A stretch of 64,000 nt of DNA, taken from positions 25,882,319-25,946,318 of the forward strand of contig CM057165.1 in NCBI GenBank assembly GCA_029962745.1, read 5' to 3'. This DNA is from Echinometra lucunter. Taxonomy: Eukaryota > Echinodermata > Echinoidea > Camarodonta > Echinometridae. Shown one piece after another: positions 30,220 to 43,509 of the stretch; within the stretch, counting starts at the first letter, position 1, and each line of letters starts with the position of its first letter. A program made the translations under genes and the position numbers. Below the pieces are notes generated by a model that had not been told where the DNA came from, did no database searches, and saw nothing but the letters and a program-made list of their open reading frames with translations.

Positions 30220-33200
30220 TCTCTCTCTCAACACACACACTCTCTCTCTCCCTGATAGTGAATAAACAACGTTTATTCATTCTATATCACTCCTCTTACT
30301 CTATCTTTTTCTCACAACATTCCTCTCCTTTTCTTTTGCTTTTGTGATCATTCTTTCTCACTTGTCGAATCTCTCCCCATTATTCTCTTCTGCTAGGCGC
30401 TATAAACTTCAGAATATAATAATCATTATTCTAAACTAATGTATTTATCTAAGTTTAATTAAGATATCCAACAAACGTCACTTTAAATGTTAAGCATCCC
30501 CCATCTATCTATCAATTATTTCCTTTCTCTCTTCCTGTGAAAATCGATAATCTTTATACGGTGTTATCAATGATATCGCCGTACATGTACTGTCCGGAAT
30601 CAGTAATTGGGACGTAATAATGTAATTCAATTTGAAATTCATCCATTTATTTGCAAATATTTCATCAAAAGAATTTTAAAAAGATAAAAATCGGATGTCA
30701 CCTTAAGAAGCTTTCGCTTGTCGAGCAAGGTGCCCCCCCCCATATACAGAACAAAACAGAATAACAGTTAACAGAATAACAGAATTTCATTTCATGATTT
30801 TTCTTGATTATTAAAGATAATGGCACAATTACACACACACACCTCACACAGCGCACACACGCATTTTAAAAATATTTCATTTATCATTTTTATCCATAGT
30901 TTTCTCCACACATCAGTGAAAGCTATTTAGACACACTCATCGGAGTCGCAACTTATTCGATTGCACGATTGTCACTGATTACCCCTATTATGTTGCCAAC
31001 AACCCACCCTTACTCCCCAGCGACTTCATAAAAATGTGTCATACGTCGCGAAACATGTATCAGCACCACAACTGATGACAGACTCCTCCTTCATGAATGA
31101 CAGCTATTGAGTTATTTTGAGAACAGGTTGTTTTCTGTGGAGGAAGACATGGACCACGTGGCACTAACAAGGTGCACTCTCTTAGGAAATACATGTGGGG
31201 CCTCTTTTTCTTTTTTTTTTATACTTAGGGTTGCCAAACGAATGTAATGCAGGGGTATACATCTTTTACCCTTTCCCCTGACTACTGTTATTGTCCTGGG
31301 ATATTTTGTTTCATTGAAAATTGTGACTTTTAATGAAAGAGCTGCATGACTTTGCTATAGTTGAATTTGAAGTTGAAAATAAACCCAATGTCCGATTGAA
31401 TACATTAGGACATAAGAAACATTAACGAATGCGATAACTTGGAAACTGCACTTTTATATAACATGTATAAGACATGACAAATGAAATGCCCATTGGAATC
31501 TGATGCTTTTCTGATGATGAAACCAAGGTTTATTGATTATTGTGTATGTTTTAACTGGCTTTGTGTGGTGTTAGAGATCATTCATTAGTCAAAGCAAGCG
31601 CCATCTATGGTACGTGCTGCGATCGAGTAAAATTACTTCTCGATATACCTCCTTTTGCAAATATACTAATTAACAGTAGCCGCCTGTGTCATAGCTGATT
31701 TGTTCCAGACAGGCGATCCTTTGGAACCAATCGCCTGAATGTTCACCCGCCATTGGATCCGCCTCGGTCCAGTCGATGCTGATAGTCAAACCTACTCAAA
31801 GTCTCTGTAAAGTACATGCTTTACTTTGCCTTCCTAACAGTAATTAACCCGTCTACGCGTCTTACAGACCCCTACAATGAATTTGCAGCCAATCAAAATG
31901 AGTTTTTCTAAAGTTAACGAGCCGTTAATCGTATGCATAGTGTATTTACTGTAGAGTCAGCTGTTTGTACGATAATTTTCTCAAAAACGATAATTTTTGA
32001 ATCTCTAGTCCGATAATACAGCATTTTGAACCTGGGCAAACGCTCTTCGGGGGAACGAATCGACTAAGTCGTTTCGTTCCTCCGGAACCCGGAACAAATC
32101 TTCTATGACATGCTTCATTTCTTCTGAAGATGAAACTATTGTCAGTCCTTCTACAATTTCCACCCTTTGAGGAGAGCCTTCTACAAAAACCTCTACTTTA
32201 TTTTGGAGATCTTCACCTCATACTTTGTTATTGTAGGCCGTATTCCTTCACTTCCGTTAATGTTATAACTCTTTGTGTTCCTGCAAATGAAATGAATAGA
32301 ATAACTGCCTCTATGATGCCCCAATTAAGGGAATCTAGGTACTTGGCGTGGCATTTCGACTGTTAGCTTATATGGTTGTCCCATACCAAGAAAAAAGAAG
32401 TTGATTGATTGGTTGGACTGAACTGGCGTTGTTTTTCATGTTTTACATCATTCTTATGATGTTCATTAATGATCATGCATTTTCAGCATAATCAATTTGA
32501 CCTCTACGTTCTCCATAATCTGCGGAGAAAGTCCTTGAAACGCACAACGCGATCTTTACATTACATGAAGGTAGGGGCATAGTTATGGTGATTTAGCGTT
32601 TGATTCACTAATCAGTCATGGTTAGATCTGAACGTATATCTTCCTTGTATGAGTTCATTATATGTCCATGAAATAAATAAAGGCAACTAACCTGTAAAGA
32701 TAACTATGATTACATAATGTGAATCCATTATATCAGGTACACAGCCAGACTGACCCAAACCGACCAATAGCTGACAAAATATTAGTCATGGGAGTCGAAA
32801 GGGGGACAGGGGGACACGTCCCCAAGAAAAGAAATGAAGGGTGGGGAAACAATATGGTATCCCCCCAAAAAAAAAAATAAAAAAAGAAAAAAAAGAGACA
32901 CCTGAAAGAAAAAAAAGACACCTGAAATAGCTGAGGACCTTTTTATTTTATTTTTTTTTTTTTTGCTTGTCACCGAATTTACCCCCCAGTGTCCCCTGAA
33001 TATAAAACGGATTAACGTCACTATATAATACTGGCTAATATTTTTTTTCCTTCTTTCTTTCTATCTGTCTATCTATCTTTCTTTTTTTTTCTTCTTACTT
33101 ACTTACTTTCTTTCTTTTTTTTTCTTGTTTGTGTGTGCCCTCCTGACGCCCGTCTTGTCGATGTTGATTCAAGTATAAATATTTTATTCAAAAAGTTTCT

Positions 33201-34686
33201 CTACATGAGATCAACCTGCTACAACCATCAAATACTAAATGTATTTTTAAAACGTAGAGGTCGTACTTTATATAATTAGAATAGATAAACCAAAAATAAA
33301 AAATAAAAATAAATCTGCATTTGCCTTGATTCGCAAGAGCCCAGTAATTGTAACATCCTCATAATCATAACTTGTCCCTAGTGGCCTTATCACAATTTAC
33401 TTCTAATCGTTTCATCCTTCATTTACTCCAGAGTAACCATGTCCGACATACCGACTAATATATTTCATTCCACTCGGCATGGGGGCGGGCTCAGAATGGG
33501 TCATAGCACTGATACATTTAAAAGCAGCATTCTATATTTTGCTATGCTCTGCCCTTGCCTAGTAAATAGGTGCCTGGTAGGAAGGAATTCCTTGAATGCT
33601 ATACGATATTTTGAAGCAAAGCTAAAGCGTAGGTATAATATTGGAGAGCCTTGAGCACAATGTGTATAACAGTGCACGAGATAAAAAGAGCCTACATTAA
33701 AACAAACAAAACAGATAAACTAACAAACAAACCAATCAAAGCAAAGCAAGACATAGATGATGAATTCTCTGAGGTATTATAGCAAAGCGGGGCTGTTACA
33801 TCTCCGTATGATCCATCAAACCTCTATACTTGACTTATTTTGTTCTCAGAGATTTTAAAGACTTAAATTCTGCTTCCGAAATTTATGAGATTTTTTGTTG
33901 AAGTTAATGCTTTTTGTGTTGTGTTTTGTTATTATTGTGTCGGGGTTGTTTTTGTTGTTGTTTTTGTTGTTTGTGTTGTTGTTGTTGTTGTTGTACTTGT
34001 TGTTTTGACATTTCTCTTCCTTTCTTCCAGTCTAGGCTGTTTCTCTCTTTCCTCCAGTAAATTCATCGCTATTCGATAAGGATCACGTGCCCCTTCATGC
34101 CCCCTGAAGGCATGGTAGGTACGCCATTACATTCTGTATGTTACAAATGGTTTGTTTTTTGAAGACATTATGCTCTCTATTTTGCGCTACTTTTAGACAT
34201 CCTCTGCGTCCAGAAGCATGAAAGAACTTTGCTTTGGCAGACGATCTTGAATAAGCAGTAACACTGTAGCTGGCGCGCATCCGGGCTCTTAATAAGGGTT
34301 GTCAGCAGGAAATTGGCTAGACTTTCCTCTCAGTTTCTCAACTCGGAAACGAACCGAATCATCGTTAATCGGCAGCCTCGTAACTATCTCAAGATTTATG
34401 CAAGCACACTGACAGTTTGTCCCATATAGGTATGCCTCAGTATAATTAACAAAACAAAATTCCCCAGATACCACAGATAGTAATGTTTACAGAGGTAGAA
34501 TAAATGTTCGTTATTAAACTTTGTTTGCTCGATTTGTCCCGGTTTGTCCCTTTCCGTTCATCACAGGGAATTTATCAAAGGATATGTATTGGTTGATTAT
34601 TCCAACATATACATGTATCCAAAAAAGTATTCGCTCGGATCCAGCTGAGGTGTGCGGCAGGTCATTGTTCGAAACTCATCTGCCAC
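26683..34686. repeat. Left copy of an ~8.0-kb duplicated block (probable assembly artefact)
   Basis: This 8,004-bp block is collinear with 35187-43142, starting at ATAATTAGTAATGACAC and ending at ACTCATCTGCCAC, exactly where the N gap starts. The copies differ mostly by single-base insertions or deletions and a few substitutions, for example GATGATC against GATAATC near 26928 and 35432. A TTTTGTTATT repeat near 27930-28000 is longer here. No gene in the block is supportable; the longer open frames are low-complexity or change frame between the copies. Confidence 0.95.
30146..30252. repeat. C run followed by CT microsatellite (left copy)
   Basis: About 15 C followed by a CT tract with a short ACAC interruption. 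The counterpart in the right copy is at 38607-38706 and has a different length. Confidence 0.9.
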
Positions 34687-35186
34687 NNNNNNNNNNNNNN
34701 NNNNNNNNNNNNNNNNNNNNNNNNNNNNNNNNNNNNNNNNNNNNNNNNNNNNNNNNNNNNNNNNNNNNNNNNNNNNNNNNNNNNNNNNNNNNNNNNNNNN
34801 NNNNNNNNNNNNNNNNNNNNNNNNNNNNNNNNNNNNNNNNNNNNNNNNNNNNNNNNNNNNNNNNNNNNNNNNNNNNNNNNNNNNNNNNNNNNNNNNNNNN
34901 NNNNNNNNNNNNNNNNNNNNNNNNNNNNNNNNNNNNNNNNNNNNNNNNNNNNNNNNNNNNNNNNNNNNNNNNNNNNNNNNNNNNNNNNNNNNNNNNNNNN
35001 NNNNNNNNNNNNNNNNNNNNNNNNNNNNNNNNNNNNNNNNNNNNNNNNNNNNNNNNNNNNNNNNNNNNNNNNNNNNNNNNNNNNNNNNNNNNNNNNNNNN
35101 NNNNNNNNNNNNNNNNNNNNNNNNNNNNNNNNNNNNNNNNNNNNNNNNNNNNNNNNNNNNNNNNNNNNNNNNNNNNNNNNNNNNNN
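34687..35186. other. Assembly gap of exactly 500 N
   Basis: The run of N is exactly 500 bases, which is a typical fixed-size scaffold gap and not a measured length. It separates the two copies of the duplicated block. Confidence 0.99.
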
Positions 35187-38100
35187 ATAATTAGTAATGA
35201 CACAAAATTATAGCACGCTCGTTTATTTCTTTACATCAAAATCATAATTCCACCTAAATGTCTTTCCATAAAACTACTGATTTGGATTAAAATTTGTTGT
35301 ATCGTAGATCTCATGACCATGATGTATTGAACCATTGCTCCTGCTGTAATTGTATACTTCATAATGATAATTGTCGCTTTAGACGTTTTAGGCCCTATCA
35401 CATTATTTCACCGAAGAAACGTTGTTGCGATAATCTTAAAAATTTCGAGTTAGAAAATGAAAGTGGTTGGACAAACACTTTTTAAATCTTTTAAGCTAGA
35501 TTATTGATAAGATTTACTATGTTTAATGACTTTTACAGGCTTGCACAATGTCTCTCCTTTTCTCGGAGACAAATCAATATTTTTAATATTCTGCAGGCTT
35601 TTTTGGGAAAACTCAGGCTACAGGTAACGCGCAATTTTTAAAACAATTTCAAACTCTTTTCAATTCTAGTATGATTAATTCCTTTTGTTAAGTTGCTAAT
35701 TCTTTTGATTATTTGCACATCTTTTCTAAAAGGGATTTTGAAATTGTTATTACTCTCAACATTAAACTTATAAGAGGAACTTGATTAAGTTCTTTGCAGT
35801 ACTTGATACCGTGATAAAAAGCCTTTAAGGGTACCACCTGAGAACGATCCTTAACATGTCAAAGAGGGACACTCATCTGGTGACCACATGTCCACTGAAA
35901 TGTCTCTCTTCTCGTATTTTCTTTGCCGGTGCAAAAGGTCATTCCTCTACCCCTTTTTCCTCTCCCTTTTCCTGTGAAAAAAAAAGAGAGAGATCGCCAA
36001 AATGTCAGCACCAACCACCGTGGACAGGTTCAATCTTTCTCTAGATGCATGCATTCATGTTATATGTCTGTCCTGTCTCGTAACCTATATACCCTTTCAA
36101 CAACCTCACTGGCTCTAGACTATACAGCGACGCGGCTTCCCGTTGAAGATGCTGAAGAAGATTTATAAATCCATTATAAATACAAAAAATTACGAGACTG
36201 TCCTTCACGTCACTGAATATAATTTCTTATCTAGCACACAATTAAAGTGTGATCAGTCCGATTTTACAAACTAACTAATCAACCAGTTTGTTGTTCATCT
36301 TGCTTCTAGAACGTAATTCCCACATCTAATTAGAAAAAAAAAACTTTTAGGCCAAAAAAAAAAAAAAAATTCCTAGTTTCCCGTCCCCTCCTCCTTCCTT
36401 TTTTCGGTGAGCCTCAAATTTTTGTTATTTGTTATTTTTGTTATGAAATGTTATGTTATGTAATTTTAATCTGAGTACATCCAGACAATGTGGTGACAAA
36501 AAACATTAATACCATTCATTCTCACATTATTTGGACCCTCTTACGTGTTTATATCAATGAAATATCAAAAAGAAATATCAAAAAGAAAATTTTACTTCCC
36601 TATAAATTGAAAATATCAAATGAAGATTTTAGCCTTTCAGCATTTTTAGAACTAATATTTCCTTTAAAATTGGTTCGTTCGCTATACCGTCTTTGTATCA
36701 TTGTTGTTATTATTTTACTATTTCATAAAATATTGTCACGACTACTCAAATGCAGCTATGCAAGATGAAAAAAATGACACCGGCGTCAGTGCAACTTAAG
36801 GCGAAACGTTCCTAGACATGAAAACAGAAAATATATAGCAAACCGCCGAATGAACGTGTAATATCTTTTGGGACGGGGAAAGATTCTTGCAGGAAATATG
36901 AAGAAGGGGTACCTGTAATCATCACTATTCCTTGGCTCGAGCCCACGCTATAAATTTGATCATAACGGTAACGATCTGGCTAGTTACTTCCCTTTTCCAG
37001 GCAGTGAGGGTCTAGAAAGACGAGAATCATGATACTAGTACTATACCAACTGGGGCCTCTTGCCTAACAGGTTGCAGCAGAATAGTGTTACGGTCTTTTA
37101 GGCGTCATGGTCGACTTTCTTTACAAGTGACTGCAAGATGATGAGTGCAAACTAGCTATACTTTCATTTCATTTCATTTTTTTTTTCTTCGCTTAAAAAG
37201 CACATTAGCCTTTTTGAAATACATAAATATAAAAATATGGACAGCAAAACAGAAAGTGAGAAACAATGTACAACCTTCAACAACAAGCAAAATTCCAAAT
37301 TCCAGAATGGAGCACTCATTGGTATTGCGAGGCAATTCAGTTTGCCGATTATGTAAAATACAATGTTTTTATATTCCACTTTCCCCCTGCAAGATATAAA
37401 ACACTTATAACGCAGCTATACTCATGATGCTGGGAAGTCTTATGTAGTGTCAAAGAACAAAAATCTCTGTCAGCTATATGCATGAAATTGCCACACATGA
37501 TTGTCAGACGGATGATCCTTATGACACCACATTTTATCCGAGCTCAACTCATACTTCTTCATTACAATTTTGTGTGGAAAATAAAAAAAGAAAGATGGTA
37601 ATTTTAAGAGAAGGGCCTCAGTACCGTATAGTTGATTGGGTTAGTTTTTGCCGCCATTCTAAAACTCACAGTTATGTGATTAGGATAACACGCAGATATC
37701 CTGAGTGTTGGTCAGAGCCAAAAAGTACAGGCGAACGTGCAACGAAAAAAATTAGCAATATTCTTTTCATGTTAAAAAAAGTACAATTCTAAATTTTGCG
37801 CATTCAAACTTGACATGAAAAACAATGCACACCAAACACAACTGACATAAAATTATAACGCTGCTATGATAATAACACATCACTATAGCAAAGATTATTA
37901 TGAGGGTATAGAAATTTAGTTACTACATTGCATTAGCAGAACCATCGCTTCTGCTTATTGTTATACTCTTCTTCAATCTATTTCTGTTAAAATTCACGTA
38001 TTTTAAATCCAGCGAAATTTTTGTTTTGCTTTGTTGTACTTTTATTTTCGTTTTGTTTTGTTTTTGTTGTTTTATTTTCTTTTGTATTCACGAGCAACCT

Positions 38101-38611
38101 TAACGAGGATGAGGATGACAATGATGATGACGACTTCGACGATGATAATTATGATGATGAAAACGCCAGTGACGATGACGACTACCACAAGCAGCTATGT
38201 AATAGCTGGTGGATTATCGAGCATTAATATTCCGGTCTGAACTATGATGATATTCTCACATATACATTCCCCATCTCTTTCATCAATAATAATCTCACTA
38301 ACGTGTAATGATGTTTACCATTTGATTTTGGAATCAGACTTTGTTGTGGTTACAGATCTGCGGCTTTCAGAAGGGCTTAGATACAGTCCTGACAGGGAAA
38401 TAATGTTTATTTAATTGGTAAGGCAGAGATGATTATGTATTTAAACCGCCCAGACAGTAAGAGATGATTTAATGAGACATTTCAGGCACTATAATTCGTA
38501 GTTTATCTATAAATTTAAACCTTTGTCACATCGAATATCCTGTCTGCCTTTTAACAGACAAATTCAATAATATAGGGGATTGCCAGGTAGTCATGGGATT
38601 CCCTGTCCCCC

Positions 38612-38676
<65 letters not shown>

Positions 38677-41600
38677 TCTCTCTCTCACACACACACTCTC
38701 TCTCTCCCTGATAGTGAATAAACAACGTTTATTCATTCTATATCACTCCTCTTACTCTATCTTTTTCTCACAACATTCCTCTCCTTTTCTTTTGCTTTTG
38801 TGATTCATTCTTTCTCACTTGTCGAATCTCTCCCCATTATTCTCTTCTGCTAGGCGCTATAAACTTCAGAATATAATAATCATTATTCTATAACTAAATG
38901 TATTTATCTAAGTTTATTAAGATATCCAACAAACGTCACTTTAAATGTTAAGCATCCACCCATCTATCTATCAATTTATTTCCTTCTCTCTTCCTGTGAA
39001 AATCGATAATCTTTATACGGTGTTATCAATGATATCGCGTACATGTACTGTCCGGAATCAGTAATTGGACGTAATAATGTAATTCAATTTAATTCATCCA
39101 TTTATTTGCAAATATTTCATCAAAAGAATTTTAAAAAGATAAAAATCGGATGTCACCTTAAGAAGCTTTCGCTTGTCGAGCAAGGTGCCCCCCATATACA
39201 GAACAAAACAGAATAACAGTTAACAGAATAACAGAATTTCATTTCATGATTTTTCTTGATTATTAAAGATAATGGCACAATTACACACACACACTCACCA
39301 GCGCACACACGCATTTTAAAAATATTTCATTTATTCATTTTTATCCATAGTTTTCTCCACACATCAGTGAAAGCTATTTAGACACACTTCATCGGAGTCG
39401 CAACTTATTCGATGCACGATTGTCACTGATTACCCCTATTATGTTGCCAACACCCACCCTTACTCCCCAGCGACTTCATAAAATGTGTCATACGTCGCGA
39501 AACATGTATCAGCACCAACAACTGATGACAGACTCCTCCTTCATGAATGACAGCTATTGAGTTATTTTGAGAACAGGTTGTTTTCTGTGGAGGAAGACAT
39601 GGACACGTGACTAACAAGGTGCACTCTCTTAGGAAATACATGTGGGGCCTCTTTTTTCTTTTTTTTTTTTATACTTAGGGTTGCAAACGAATGTAATGCA
39701 GGGGTATACATCTTTTACCCTTTCCCCTGATACTGTATTGTCCTGGTGATATTTTGTTTCATTGAAAATTGTGACTTTTAATGAAAGAGCTTCATGACTT
39801 TGCTATAGTTGAATTTGAAGTTGAAAATAAACCCAATGTCCGATGGAATACATTAGGACATAAGAAACATTAACGAATGCGATAACTTGGAAACTGCACT
39901 TTTATATAACATGTATAAGACATGACAAATGAATGCCCATGGAATCTGATGCTTTTCTTGATGATGAAACCAAGGTTTATTGATTATTGTGTATGTTTTA
40001 ACTGGCTTTGTGTGGTGTTAGAGATCATTCATTAGTCAAAGCAGCGCCATCTATGGTACGTGCTGCGATCGAGTAAAATTACTTCTCGATATACCTCCTT
40101 TTTGCAATATACTAATTAACAGTAGCGCCGGTGTCATAGCGATTTGTTCCAGACAGGCGATCCTTTGGAACCAATCGCCTGAATGTTCACCCGCCGATTG
40201 GATCCGCCTCGGTCCAGTCGATGCGATAGTCAACCTACTCAAAGTCTCTGTAAAGTACATGCTTACTTTGCCTTCCTAACAGTTAATTAACCCGTCTACG
40301 CGTCTTACAGACCCCTACAATGAATTTGCAGCCAATCAAAATGAGTTTTTCCTAAAGTTAACGAGCCGTTAATCGTATGCATAGTGTATTTACTGTAGAG
40401 TCAGCTGTTTGTACGATAATTTTCTCAAAAACGATAATTTTGAATCTCTAGTACGATAATACAGCATTTTGAACCTGGCAACGCTCTTCTGGGGAACGAA
40501 TCGACTAGTCGTTTCGTTCCTCCGGAACCCGGAACAAATCTTCTATGACATGCTTCATTTCTTCTGAAGATGAACTATTGTCAGTCCTTCTACAATTTCA
40601 CCCTTTGAGGAGAGCCTTCTACAAAAACTCTTACTTTATTTTGGAGATCTTCACCTCATAATTTGTTATTGTAGGCCGTATTCCTTCACTTCCGTTAATG
40701 TTATAACTCTTTGTGTTCCTGCAAATGAAATGAAATAGAATAACTGCCTCTATGATGCCCCATTAAGGGAATCTAGGTACTTGGGCGTGGCATTTCGACT
40801 TGTTAGCTTATATGGTTGTCCCATACCAAGAAAAGAAGTTGATTTGATTGGTTGGACTGAACTGGAGTTTTTCATGTTTTACATCATTCCTTATGATGTT
40901 CATTAATGATCATGCATTTTCAGCATAATCAATTTGACCTCTACGTTCTCCATAATCTGCGGAGAAAGTCCTTGAAACGCACAACGCCGATCTTTACATT
41001 ACATGAAGGTAGGGGCATAGTTATGGTGATTTAGCGTTGATTCACTAATCAGTCAGGTTAGATCTGAACGTATATCTTCCTTGTATGAGTTCATTATATG
41101 TCCATGAAATAAATAAAGGCAACTAACCTGTAAAGATAACTATGATTACATAATGTGAATCCATTATATCAGGCACACAACCCGACTGACCCAAACCGAC
41201 CAATAGCCGACAAAATATTAGTCATGGGAGTTCGAAAGGGGGACAGGGGGACACGTCCCCAAGAAAAGAAATGAAGGGTGGGGAAACAATATGGTATCCC
41301 CCCCCCCCCAAAAAAAAAAAATAAAAAAAAGATAAGGGGGAAAAAAGAGACACCTGAAAGAAAAAAAAGACACCTGAAATAGCTGAGGACCTTTTTATTT
41401 TATTTTTTAATTTTTTGCTCGTCACCGAATTTCTACCCCAGTGTCCCCTGAATATAAAACGGATTAACGTCACTATATAATACTGGCTAATATTTTTTTT
41501 CCTTCTTTCTTTCTATCTGTCTATCTTTCTTTCTTTCTTTCTTTCTTACTTACTTACTTTCTTTCTTTTTTTTTTCTTGTTTGTGTGTGCCCTCCTGACG

Positions 41601-43142
41601 CCCGTCTTGTCGGTGTTGATTCAAGTATAAATATATTTATTCAAAAAGTTTCTCTACATGAGATAACCTGCTACAACCATCAAATACTAAATGTATTTTT
41701 AAAACGTAGAGGTCGTACTTTATATAATTAGAATAGATAAACCAAAAAATAAAAAATAAAAAAATAAATCTGCAATTGCCTTGATTCGCAAGAGCCCAGT
41801 AATTGTAACATCCTCATAATCATAACTTGTCCCTAGTGGCCTTATCACAATTTACTTCTAATCGTTTTCATCCTTCATTTACTCCAGAGTAACCATGTCC
41901 GACATACCGACTAATATATTTCATTCCACTCGGCATGGGGGCGGGCTCAGAATGGGTCATAGCACTGATACATTTAAAAGCAGCATTCTATATTTTGCTA
42001 TGCTCTGCCCTTGCCTAGTAAATAGGTGCCTGGTAGGAAGGAATTCCTTGAATGCTATACGATATTTTGAAGCAAAGCTAAAGCGTAGGTATAATATTGG
42101 AGAGCCTTGAGCACAATGTGTATAACAGTGCACGAGATAAAAAGAGCATACATTAAAACAAACAAAAACAGATAAACTAACAAACAAACCAAGCAAAGCA
42201 AAGCAAGACATAGATGATGAATTCTCTGAGGTATTATAGCAAGACGGGGCTGTTACATCTCCGTATGATCGATCAAACCTCTATACTTGACTTATTTTGT
42301 TGTCAGAGATTTTAAAGACTTAAAATTCTGCTTCCGAAATTTATGAGATTTTTTGTTGAAGTTAATGCTTTTTGTGTTGTGTTTGTTATTATTGCTGTCG
42401 GGGTTGTTTTTGTTGTTTTTGTTGTTTATGTTGTTGTTGTTGTTGTTGTACTTGTTGTTTTGACGTTTCTCTTCCTTTCTTCCAGTCTAGGCTGTTTCTC
42501 TCTTTCCTCAGTAAATTCATCGTTATTCGATAAGGATCACGTGCCCCTTCATGCTCCCTGAAGGCATGGTAGGTACGCCACTACATTCTGTATGTTACAA
42601 ATGGTTTGTTTTTGAAGACATTATGCTCTCTATTTTGCGCTACTTTTAGACATCCTCTGCGTCCAGAAGCATGAAAGAACTTTGCTTTGGCAGACGATCT
42701 TGAATAAGCAGTAACACTGTAGCTGGCGCGCATCCGGGCTCTTAATAAGGGTTGTCAGCAGGGAAATTGGCTAGACTTTCCTCTCAGTTTCTCAACTCGG
42801 AAACGAACCGAATCATCGTTAATCGGCAGCCTCGTAACTATCTTCAAGATTTATGCAAGCACACTGACAGTTTGTCCCATATAGGTATGCCTCAGTATAA
42901 TTAACAAAACAAAATTCCACAGATACCACAGATAGTAATGTTTACAGAGGTAGAATAAATGTTCGTTATTAAACTTTGTTTGCTCGATTTGTCCCGGTTT
43001 GTCCCTTTCCGTTCATCACAGGGAATTTATCAAAAGGATATGTATTGGTTGATTATTCCAACATATACATGTATCCAAAAAAGCATTCGCTCGGATCCAG
43101 CTGAGGTGTGCGGCAGGTCATTGTTCGAAACTCATCTGCCAC
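35187..43142. repeat. Right copy of the ~8.0-kb duplicated block (probable assembly artefact)
   Basis: This block begins at the first base after the gap and is collinear with 26683-34686 throughout its 7,956 bp. After 43142 the sequence continues into unique DNA. It has more apparent single-base losses than the left copy in 39000-41000, for example GGACACGTGACTAAC against GGACCACGTGGCACTAAC. That pattern is typical of poorly polished long-read contig ends, though allelic difference cannot be excluded. Confidence 0.95.
38607..38706. repeat. C run followed by CT microsatellite (right copy)
   Basis: Counterpart of 30146-30252: a C run followed by a CT tract with a CACACACA interruption. Confidence 0.9.
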
Positions 43143-43225
43143 CAACAAAGGAATTAATTAGTGAGGGTTGAAGATTTGTCAATCTGTCGGTTAAGCGAAT
43201 TTGGAGTCGCCGAAACCAGTGGCCC

Positions 43226-43296
43226 GTCTCCGTGGTCTAGTGGTTAAGGCATTGGCGTTCATTGCCAAAGGCCCGGGTTCGATTTCCGGCGGAGAC
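43226..43296 (+). tRNA. tRNA-like cloverleaf with UCA anticodon (SINE head)
   Basis: The acceptor stem GTCTCCG/CGGAGAC is perfect (7 bp). The D stem, the anticodon stem TTGGC/GCCAA and the T stem CCGGG/TCCGG (one G-U) all pair. The seven-base loop GTTCATT puts UCA at 34-36, which would read UGA, and U at 37 where a purine is normal. Six T follow at 43298-43303, a polymerase III terminator. Because it heads a SINE, it is probably not a translating tRNA. Confidence 0.5.
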
Positions 43297-43509
43297 ATTT
43301 TTTCAACCTTTGCAAAATTTCCAAAATGGTAGGACAGCTCTGGGGAACTTTGATTCATGCTACGCTATTATTCTTTCAATTGTCTCTCACATATATATAT
43401 ATCGACATTCAAATTTCCCCCACCATTTCCATATTCAATAATTGGGTAATAAACGCAATGAACAATACCCGCCTCAATTTAAAATTGGAATAAATTGAAC
43501 TGAACTGAA
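43226..43509 (+). mobile_element. tRNA-derived SINE
   Basis: The first 71 bases fold as a tRNA cloverleaf. The following ~210 bases end in AATAAATTGAACTGAACTGAA, read to 20 bases, a short TGAAC-type tandem tail like those at the 3' ends of LINEs. Box A (TGGTCTAGTGG) and box B (GGTTCGATTTC) are both near consensus, so RNA polymerase III could transcribe it. A degenerate relative of the tRNA part is at 56732. I saw no clear target duplication. Confidence 0.65.

Noticed and set aside
33439..33654. 71-codon open frame identical at 41895-42110
   Set aside because: Identity only reflects the doubled contig end. The translation shows no domain and no splice context.
26683..43142. True segmental or tandem gene duplication
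   Set aside because: The copies end and begin exactly at the gap edges and differ mainly by single-base indels, which fits an unmerged contig overlap better.
43226..43296. Functional UGA-suppressor or selenocysteine tRNA
   Set aside because: The molecule lacks the long extra arm and 13-bp acceptor/T architecture of selenocysteine tRNA, has U37, and heads a repeat with a LINE-like tail.
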